Shown: positions 58,532 to 64,000 of the stretch, in pieces
Layout: the number at the start of each line of letters is the position of its first letter
Numbering within the stretch: the first letter of the stretch is position 1
Origin: Streptomyces sp. MST-110588
Lineage (GTDB): Bacteria > Actinomycetota > Actinomycetes > Streptomycetales > Streptomycetaceae
Assembly: GCF_022695595.1 (NCBI RefSeq)
Contig: NZ_CP074380.1
Coordinates: 6,662,501-6,726,500, forward strand
Length of the DNA stretch: 64,000 nucleotides
Direction of reading: 5' to 3'
Position numbers and translations under genes: made by a program
Notes under the pieces: model-generated
What the model was told of the DNA's origin: nothing
The model's input: the letters and a program-made list of their open reading frames with translations, nothing else
Databases searched by the model: none

Positions 58532-59739
58532 TGCGAAGCAGCGGCAGGAACAGCGGGAACCGGAACAACGCGGGCGCGGGCGGCCCCCGTCAGCGGCCGG
58601 GCGCGGGCGGGCGCGAGGACAGGCAGAAGCGCGCGGGCCGTCCCCGTCCCGAGGAGCGCCGCTACGACGTGGGCGGCGCCGGCTCTCCGGGCGGCTCGGG
58701 CCGGCCCTCGGGCGCGGGCAAGTCCTCGGGCGCGGGCCGGTCCGCCGGCGCGGGCCGGTCCTCGGACCGTAATGACCGCCCCGACCGTCCCGAGGAGCGC
58801 AGGGGCCGCGGCGCGGCGGCCCGCGGCGGCGCCAAGGGCGGCCCGAAGACCGGGCAGAAGTCCGCCGGGAAGCCGGGCGCCGGCGGCCGGGGCGGCGCCT
58901 CGCGCGGCCGTGGCCAGGCCCCCGCGCGCCCCCGCGAGTACGACGCGCAGGTGGAGGAGCGCAACCGCGCGCGCTACGACAAGCCGCAGATCAAGACGCC
59001 CAAGACCTTCGGCGAGCAGGAAGGCGAGCGGCTCCAGAAGGTGCTGGCCCGCGCGGGCATGGGCTCCCGCCGCGCGTGCGAGGAGCTGATCGACCAGGCG
59101 CGCGTGGAGGTCAACGGCCGGATCGTGACCGAGCAGGGCCTGCGGGTCGACCCGGAGAAGGACGAGATCAAGGTCGACGGCCTGACCGTGGCCACCCAGT
59201 CCTACCTGTTCTTCGCGCTGAACAAGCCGGCCGGTGTGGTCTCCACCATGGAGGACCCCGACGGCCGCCAGTGCCTGGGCGACTACGTGACCAACCGCGA
59301 GACCCGGCTCTTCCACGTCGGCCGCCTGGACACGGAGACCGAGGGCATCATCCTGCTCACCAACCACGGTGAGCTGGCGCACCGGCTGACCCATCCGCGC
59401 TACGGCGTCCAGAAGACCTACCTGGCCGCCATCCAGGGGCCGCTCCCGCGCGACCTGGGCAAGCAGCTCAAGAGCGGTATCCAGTTGGAGGACGGGTACG
59501 CCCGCGCCGACCACTTCCGGGTCGTGGAGAACACCGGCAAGAACTACCTCGTCGAGGTGTCCCTCCACGAGGGCCGCAAGCACATCGTGCGCCGGATGCT
59601 CGCCGAGGCGGGCTTCCCGGTCGACAAGCTGGTGCGTACCAGCTTCGGGCCGATCGCGCTGGGCGACCAGAAGTCGGGCTGGCTGCGCCGGCTGACCAAC
59701 ACCGAGGTCGGCATGCTGATGCGCGAGGTCGATCTGTAG
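58531..59739 (+). CDS. rluB: rRNA pseudouridine synthase (RsuA/RluB family)
   Basis: A 402-residue pseudouridine synthase acting on 23S or 16S rRNA. Residues 1-155 are Arg/Gly/Ser-rich and disordered. An S4 domain follows (ERLQKVLARAGMGSRRACEELIDQGRV-like), then the synthase domain with catalytic Asp in VGRLDTETEGIILLTNHG and the C-terminal EGRKHIVRRMLAEAGFPV. ATG at 58531 shares its A with the scpB TGA, so the genes are cotranslated. RluB rather than RsuA is suggested by the scpAB linkage; the exact target base is inferred. Confidence 0.92.
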   Translation: MRSSGRNSGNRNNAGAGGPRQRPGAGGREDRQKRAGRPRPEERRYDVGGAGSPGGSGRPSGAGKSSGAGRSAGAGRSSDRNDRPDRPEERRGRGAAARGGAKGGPKTGQKSAGKPGAGGRGGASRGRGQAPARPREYDAQVEERNRARYDKPQIKTPKTFGEQEGERLQKVLARAGMGSRRACEELIDQARVEVNGRIVTEQGLRVDPEKDEIKVDGLTVATQSYLFFALNKPAGVVSTMEDPDGRQCLGDYVTNRETRLFHVGRLDTETEGIILLTNHGELAHRLTHPRYGVQKTYLAAIQGPLPRDLGKQLKSGIQLEDGYARADHFRVVENTGKNYLVEVSLHEGRKHIVRRMLAEAGFPVDKLVRTSFGPIALGDQKSGWLRRLTNTEVGMLMREVDL

Positions 59740-59803
59740 GACGGTCGATCTGTAGGACGGCGGCTGCGGGCCTGCCGCGGGAAGCCGGTTGCGACGCCGG
59801 AAC

Positions 59804-59846
59804 ACCACCCCTTATTGTCACCATGACGATTAAGGGGTGGTTTTTT
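59804..59846 (+). terminator. U-tract hairpin that also contains the next gene's ribosome-binding site
   Basis: An 11-bp stem, ACCACCCCTTA (59804-59814) with TAAGGGGTGGT (59831-59841), topped by a GTCA-CCA-TGAC hairpin and followed by six T residues. It ends the rluB transcript. The 3' arm AAGGGGTGG is also the only plausible ribosome-binding site for the ATG at 59848, so in a read-through transcript the hairpin would hide it. Confidence 0.85.
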
Positions 59847-59847
59847 C

Positions 59848-60885
59848 ATGAGGTCCGCCGCGACCGGATCGCTCATAGGGCTCGCGCTCGGTGACGCCCT
59901 CGGCTTTCCCACCGAGTTCAACGACGTGCCCTCGATCCTGGCCAAGTGCGGCCCGTGGCGGGGGATGGAACTGCCCACACCGGCCTTCGTCACCGACGAC
60001 ACCCAGATGACCCTCGCGCTGGGCCGCGGGCTGCGTACGGCGATGAGCCAGGGTGGCCCGCTGACGTCCGCACGGCTGCTGGGGCCCGTACGGGAGGAGT
60101 TCGTCCGGTGGTGGCGCTCGCCCGACAACGACCGGGCACCCGGCACCACCTGCCTGGACGCCTGCCGCCTGCTCAGTGACCCCCGGACGCCGTGGGTCCG
60201 CGCCAGCCGCACCGGCTCCAAGGGGTGCGGCGCCAACATGCGGGTGGCGCCCGTCGGGCTCGCGCCGGGCCTGACCGCGCGGCAGCGCTCGGGCGCCGCC
60301 CAGCTCCAGTCCGCGCTGACCCACGGGCACCCGACCGCGCTGGCCGCCAGTGACCTGACGGCCCACGCCGTGTACGTGCTCGCGCAGGGCGCCCGGCCGG
60401 CCGAGCTGCCCGGGCTGCTGCGCTCCTACGCACAGGAGAACCGCACCCGCTATCTGGAGGAGTGGCTCGGTGACCTGTGGCGGCACGCCCAGGGCCCGGG
60501 GCCGTGGGACCAGGCGCCGCAGGACGGCTCCCCGGAGGGCTTCATCGCGCGCGGCTGGGACGAGTGCCTGGCCGCCCTGGACAAGCTGGAGGCGGCGCTG
60601 CGCGCACCGGACCCGGAGGCGGACCCGTGCCTGGCCACCGGCGCCGGCTGGATCGCCGAGGAGGCGCTCGCCACCGGCCTGCTGTGCTTCCTGCTCTTCC
60701 CCGACGAGCCGGTGACGGCGCTGCGCCGGGCCGCCTGCTCCTCCGGGGACTCCGACTCCCTCGCCTGCCTGGCCGGGGCCTTCGCGGGCGCCCACCTGGG
60801 AGCCGGGGTGTGGCCCGAGGAATGGTCCGGGCGCATCGAGTACCGGGATGAGCTGCTGGCGCTGGGGGAGGCGTGGGATGTCTGA
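59848..60885 (+). CDS. ADP-ribosylglycohydrolase (DraG/ARH family)
   Basis: A 345-residue hydrolase removing ADP-ribose from modified targets, or a related phosphoribosyl-type substrate. It begins GSLIGLALGDALGFPTEF, with the first metal-binding motif TDDTQMTLALG, the central GANMRVAPVGL and the second metal motif SSGDSDSLACLAGAFAGAHLG (family reads G-D-x-D-S-x-x-x-x-x-x-G). All metal-ligand positions appear intact. It overlaps the next gene by 8 bp. Start ATG 59848 immediately follows the terminator U tract. Confidence 0.9.
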   Translation: MRSAATGSLIGLALGDALGFPTEFNDVPSILAKCGPWRGMELPTPAFVTDDTQMTLALGRGLRTAMSQGGPLTSARLLGPVREEFVRWWRSPDNDRAPGTTCLDACRLLSDPRTPWVRASRTGSKGCGANMRVAPVGLAPGLTARQRSGAAQLQSALTHGHPTALAASDLTAHAVYVLAQGARPAELPGLLRSYAQENRTRYLEEWLGDLWRHAQGPGPWDQAPQDGSPEGFIARGWDECLAALDKLEAALRAPDPEADPCLATGAGWIAEEALATGLLCFLLFPDEPVTALRRAACSSGDSDSLACLAGAFAGAHLGAGVWPEEWSGRIEYRDELLALGEAWDV

Positions 60886-61759
60886 GACCACCGGATCGAC
60901 GGTCCTCGCGCCCGGGACCGCCGGCGTGACGGCCACGGCACCGGGGACCGCCCGCCCGGCGGTCGCGGCGCCGCCCGTGGCCATGGACGAGCGGGCGCTG
61001 CGCGCGGCCGGGCTGCCCGCCACCGACCTCGCCCCGGTGATCGCCGGCGAGAACGACCCGCTGGTCTTCGCCACGGTCTCCGGAGCCCATCTGTACGGGT
61101 TCCCCTCCCGCGACTCGGACGTGGACCTGCGCGGCGCGCACCTGCTGCCCGTACGGGAACTGGTCGGGCTGCGCGAGCCGGAGGAGACCCGGTCGCGGAT
61201 GTGGGACCGGGACGGCGTCGAGATGGACCTCGTCTCGCACGACCTGCGGAAGTTCGCCCGGCTGATGCTGCGCCGCAACGGCTACGTACTGGAGCAGCTC
61301 CTCTCCCCGCTGGTCGTGCACACCACGCCCGTCCACCAGGAGCTGGCGGCGCTCGCGCCGGACGTTCTGACCCGTTTTCACGCCCACCACTACCGGGGTT
61401 TCGCGCGGACGCAGTGGCGGCTGTTCGAGAAGACCGGCGAGCTCAAGCCGCTGCTCTACACGCTGCGGGTGCTGCTGACCGGCATCCACCTGATGGGCAG
61501 CGGCGAGGTGGTGGCGCATCTGCCGACCCTGACCGAGGAACTGGACGCGCCCGCGTACGTGCCGGAGCTGATCGAGGCCAAGGCGCGGGCCGAGCACGGG
61601 CCCGCCGGGGAGGTGGTGGCCGCCGGGCGGCTGCACGCCGACGTCCGGGCGCTGCACACGCGGCTGGACGAGGCCGAGGCCGCCTCCCGCCTGCCCGACG
61701 CCCCCAGCGCCTATGACGCGCTGGCGGACCTGGTCGTACGGGCCAGGGTCGGCGCCTGA
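60878..61759 (+). CDS. Predicted nucleotidyltransferase (COG3541-like)
   Basis: A 293-residue protein of the DNA-polymerase-beta nucleotidyltransferase superfamily. The active-site motif is SGAHLYGFPSRDSDVDLRG (G-S-x-x-x-G-x-x-x-x-x-S-D-x-D pattern, with Ala for Ser). A third acidic residue in GVEMDLVSHDL completes the metal triad. The C-terminal part is helical. ATG at 60878 has GGGGGAGG upstream and overlaps the ADP-ribosylglycohydrolase stop. It resembles the YcgL/RlaP group, proposed to act in RNA repair. Confidence 0.82.
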   Translation: MSETTGSTVLAPGTAGVTATAPGTARPAVAAPPVAMDERALRAAGLPATDLAPVIAGENDPLVFATVSGAHLYGFPSRDSDVDLRGAHLLPVRELVGLREPEETRSRMWDRDGVEMDLVSHDLRKFARLMLRRNGYVLEQLLSPLVVHTTPVHQELAALAPDVLTRFHAHHYRGFARTQWRLFEKTGELKPLLYTLRVLLTGIHLMGSGEVVAHLPTLTEELDAPAYVPELIEAKARAEHGPAGEVVAAGRLHADVRALHTRLDEAEAASRLPDAPSAYDALADLVVRARVGA

Positions 61760-61910
61760 GCCGTACGGCCTGACCGCCGGCCGTCGTCTCGCCCTGGGGC
61801 TCGCCCCAGCCGTTTCGCCCGGTCGTGTGCGTGAAGCGGCCCAGGAACGCGCCCCGGGAGCGGCGCATGCGGCAGTGCGGAACGGCGGCCCGGGCCCGGA
61901 TGCCGGGGCC

Positions 61911-62686
61911 TTACGAACCGGAGCCGGTACCGGACGCCGGAACAGGCTCGGGGACGGGCGTGGGAACGGGCCCCGGGACGGGCGCGGCGGCGGTGGCCAG
62001 GGCCGAGGCCCGGCGGGTGCGGTGGAGGAACGCCTCGACCCGGGGCCGGTCCGGCTCCGCCGGCAGCGGGGAACGCCGCTCGGCCGCCGCGGCTTCTTCG
62101 TTCAGGACCCGCGCCCGGCGTTCGACCTCGCTCCAGGGCACCTCGCCGTGCCGTACGGCCAGCAGTTCCGCGCGGGCGTCCCCGACGTCCAGGGTGAGCG
62201 TGCCGGTGCGCAGCAGGTCGCGGCAGGCCGTCAGCAGCCGCAGCGAGTGCATGGCGTGCTTCCAGCGCGGCGCGCCGTGCCGCTGTACGTCCGCCGCCAT
62301 CCTCTTGAACTGGCCGGCGGCGTAGCGGGCGAAGGTGCGGTGGACCTGGCGGGAGAGGAACGCCCCGCGCAGGTCGAGCAGTTCGCGGCCGGTGGCGTCC
62401 AGGCGCTCGACGAGCGGGGAGTACAGGCACTCCAGGATGTTGGGGTTCGCGGCCAGCGCCAGTTCGCAGAAGCGCTCCAGCTCCCAGGAGAACTCCTCCG
62501 GGCGCGGCCCGTCCACGTGGGTGGGCGGCTTCTCCAGGCGCCAGAAGAGCGGGATGGGCGCGAGGTAGACCCGCGGCGGTCGGTGTCGCTGTGCTCGGTG
62601 GCCAGGCCGAAGGCGCGGGAGCCCATCACGCACCCGTAGACGGTGTGGTCGGTGACCAGGGCGTGGCCTGCGGCGGGATCGGACAT
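61911..62686 (-). CDS. Second predicted nucleotidyltransferase (apparent frameshift)
   Basis: A paralogue of the preceding gene on the other strand, about 258 residues once corrected. The catalytic motif MGSRAFGLATEHSDTDRRG (canonical G-S-x-x-x-G-x5-S-D-x-D) lies in one frame and the rest, VYLAPIPLFWRLEKPPTHV onward, in another. One extra base in the CCC run at 62570-62572 joins them. ATG at 62686 or 62695 is the start. Its C-terminus is a run of Pro-Val/Gly repeats. The two nucleotidyltransferase genes are convergent, separated by 150 bp. Confidence 0.78.
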
Positions 62687-62834
62687 GAGGGGCATTGTGG
62701 CTGGTGAGGGCGTTGCGCGCCACCGGGTTTCAGGTGGCGAAAATGCCCGGAATGGGTACGTTTGACGGAGGCATTTCGTCGACTCGTTCGTCACGTACGC
62801 CGGAAGAAAACGCACTCTGCGGGAAGGGACGGAC

Positions 62835-63275
62835 ATGACGGGAACACCTGACCCCGGAAGCCTCCTCATCGGCCGCCTCGGCGGCGGCCGGGGCGGTTGT
62901 GGCGGCGATCTCTTCGGGTCGTTGATGGGCGCGCTGGCGGGCGAAGCGGCCGGCCCCGGAGGGCCCGGTGGCCACGGAGGTGTGCTCCCGTCCGTCCTGG
63001 CCACGCTGCTCCAGGGCGACCTCGGCCCGCAGGCCCACTCCTGGGTCGGTCCGGGCGCCAACGAGCCGGTGACCGGCGAGCAGGTCGCCGGTGCGCTCCC
63101 GTACGACGTGCTGCGCAAGGTCGCGCGGGAGCACGGGCTGGGCCTGCGGGAGACGGCGGACCGGCTCGCGCGGATCCTGCCCCAGGCCGTGGACCGGCTC
63201 ACCCCCGACGGCCGGATACCGCAGGCCGCCCCGCCCGCGGACCTGATGCCGCTCCGGCAGGACGCCGTGCGCTGA
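62835..63275 (+). CDS. YidB-family protein
   Basis: A 146-residue protein of the YidB/DUF937-like family. The conserved part is HSWVGPGANEPVTGEQVAGAL, then ADRLARILPQAVDRLTPDGRIPQ, which match the W-x-x-x-G-x-N-x-x-x-x-x-x-Q-x and L-P-x-x-V-D-x-L-T-P-x-G pattern. A glycine-rich N-terminus precedes. ATG at 62835 has GAAGGGA upstream. Its function is unknown. Confidence 0.85.
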   Translation: MTGTPDPGSLLIGRLGGGRGGCGGDLFGSLMGALAGEAAGPGGPGGHGGVLPSVLATLLQGDLGPQAHSWVGPGANEPVTGEQVAGALPYDVLRKVAREHGLGLRETADRLARILPQAVDRLTPDGRIPQAAPPADLMPLRQDAVR

Positions 63276-63311
63276 CGTCCGTGCCGCGGGCACTTCGCCC
63301 CAAGGGGGCGG

Positions 63312-63372
63312 GGCCGGTCCCGTACCGGTGCGCGGCCGGTCCCGTACCGGTGCGCGGCCGGTCCCGTACCGG
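63312..63372. repeat. 22-bp tandem repeat with an internal palindrome
   Basis: Two perfect 22-bp copies (63312-63333, 63334-63355) and a partial third, each containing the near-palindrome CCGGTCCCGTACCGG. It is in the 274-bp spacer upstream of tyrA, which holds no gene. It could form a terminator for the YidB-like gene. Confidence 0.8.
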
Positions 63373-63549
63373 CCCTGAGCCCTGTGTGCGGCCGGTGCCG
63401 TAGCGGCCCTGGCCGCTGTGCGTGCCGGCCCGTCCGCCGGGCGCGGCCCGCCGCTTCCGGGTCGGGTACCGGCCGGTGATTGCCCTAGGCTTGCCGGACG
63501 AGCCGGTGATCAGCCGGTACACAGCGGCACGGCGGAAGGACGGCGCACA

Positions 63550-64000
63550 GTGAGGACCGCGATCGTCATCGGTTCGGGACTGATCGGCACCTCGGTGGCG
63601 CTGGCGCTGAGCGCGCGCGGCGTCCGGGTGCACCTGGAGGACCACGACCCCGCGCAGGCCCGTACGGCCGCCGCCCTCGGCGCGGGCACCACCGACCCGC
63701 CGGACGGCCCGGTCGACCTGGCGATCGTCGCCGTACCGCCCGCCCATGTCGCACCGTCCCTCGCCGGCGCGATGGACCGCGGCGCCGCCCGCGCGTACAT
63801 CGACGTGGCGAGCGTCAAGGGCGGCCCGCGCCGCGAGCTGGAGGCCATGGGCTGCGACCTGACGGCCTACCTCGGGACACACCCGATGGCGGGCAAGGAG
63901 CGCTCCGGGCCGCTGGCCGCCACCGCGGACCTCTTCGAGGGCCGGCCGTGGGTGCTGACCCCCGCCCCGAACGGTGACACGGAGGTGCTGAACCTGGCGC
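63550..64000 (+). CDS. tyrA: Prephenate dehydrogenase, N-terminal part
   Basis: The first 150 residues of an NAD-dependent prephenate dehydrogenase (tyrosine synthesis), cut by the window edge. The Rossmann motif is at the start, AIVIGSGLIGTSVALAL (G-x-G-x-x-G), with the catalytic-region His in YLGTHPMAGKERSG. GTG at 63550 has GGAAGGAC about nine bases upstream. This gene lies next to the scpAB-rluB block in other streptomycetes. Confidence 0.93.
   Translation, partial: MRTAIVIGSGLIGTSVALALSARGVRVHLEDHDPAQARTAAALGAGTTDPPDGPVDLAIVAVPPAHVAPSLAGAMDRGAARAYIDVASVKGGPRRELEAMGCDLTAYLGTHPMAGKERSGPLAATADLFEGRPWVLTPAPNGDTEVLNLA

Noticed and set aside
59804..59846. Riboswitch upstream of the ADP-ribosylglycohydrolase gene
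   Set aside because: Only a single terminator hairpin is visible; no known aptamer core or alternative structure is seen.
49192..60885. The Nudix and ADP-ribosylglycohydrolase genes as parts of the UDG-ART/macrodomain system
   Set aside because: They lie 35-45 kb away in conserved core-gene contexts (pyrG and rluB), so shared chemistry alone does not make them one system.

Overview
The window is a high-GC actinobacterial chromosome segment, almost certainly Streptomyces. The evidence is strong G/C third-position codon use, GTG/TTG starts, 4-bp GTGA/ATGA overlaps between genes, DmdR/IdeR-type iron boxes, and the tyrA-rluB-scpB-scpA-parA-ald and nudix-pyrG-recN-nadK-tlyA core gene order typical of the genus. 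It opens with the 3' end of a ribosomal RNA operon (23S tail, 5S, strong terminator).

Layout. (1) 1.6-3.7 kb: a protein with a very long Arg/Asp/Gly repeat tract and TPR-like repeats. (2) 3.8-9.3 kb: a minus-strand desferrioxamine-type operon (desA-B-C-D) behind an iron box. (3) 9.7-14.8 kb: a DUF1015 protein, a NagD-like HAD phosphatase, then a uracil-DNA-glycosylase-like/ADP-ribosyltransferase fusion divergent from a macrodomain gene, which is the most novel unit here. (4) 14.8-20.4 kb: siderophore uptake (siderophore-interacting reductase, binding protein, two FecCD permeases, ATPase) around a second iron box. (5) 20.5-28.5 kb: SCP2-like protein, tlyA, nadK, S41 protease, FtsX-like permease, recN. 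(6) 28.9-37.6 kb: DUF1206 protein, a divergent MraY/WecA-like membrane protein, a GT4 glycosyltransferase, a decayed SnoaL-like gene, PucR and ArsR-type regulators, a secreted esterase. (7) 37.7-42.1 kb: a small TA-flanked inverted-repeat element, then a beta-1,3-glucan locus (LacI regulator, GH16, GH64). The GH16 5' end holds seven 57-bp repeats with operator-like palindromes and three TTA codons. (8) 42.2-52.7 kb: two MFS exporters, a GH15-like enzyme, pyrG, a Nudix hydrolase, a STAND/TPR protein. (9) 52.9-64 kb: ald, parA with a possible ribbon-helix-helix partner, scpA-scpB, a pseudouridine synthase, an ADP-ribosylglycohydrolase with two nucleotidyltransferases, a YidB-like protein and the start of tyrA.

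How the parts work together. Regions 2 and 4 make and recapture a hydroxamate siderophore under shared iron control. Region 7 is a regulated beta-glucanase operon. The scpAB-parA-rluB block is chromosome-organisation and RNA-modification housekeeping. ADP-ribose chemistry recurs (ART fusion, macrodomain, Nudix, ADP-ribosylglycohydrolase), though only the first two are adjacent.

Caution on sequence quality: at least ten apparent single-base deletions, all in or beside G/C homopolymer runs, break otherwise intact genes (desA, the HAD gene, the UDG-ART fusion, DUF1206 twice, the MraY-like gene, probably GH16, the STAND gene twice, the second nucleotidyltransferase). This pattern looks more like homopolymer under-calling than gene decay. 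Those genes are described as single genes with the break noted.
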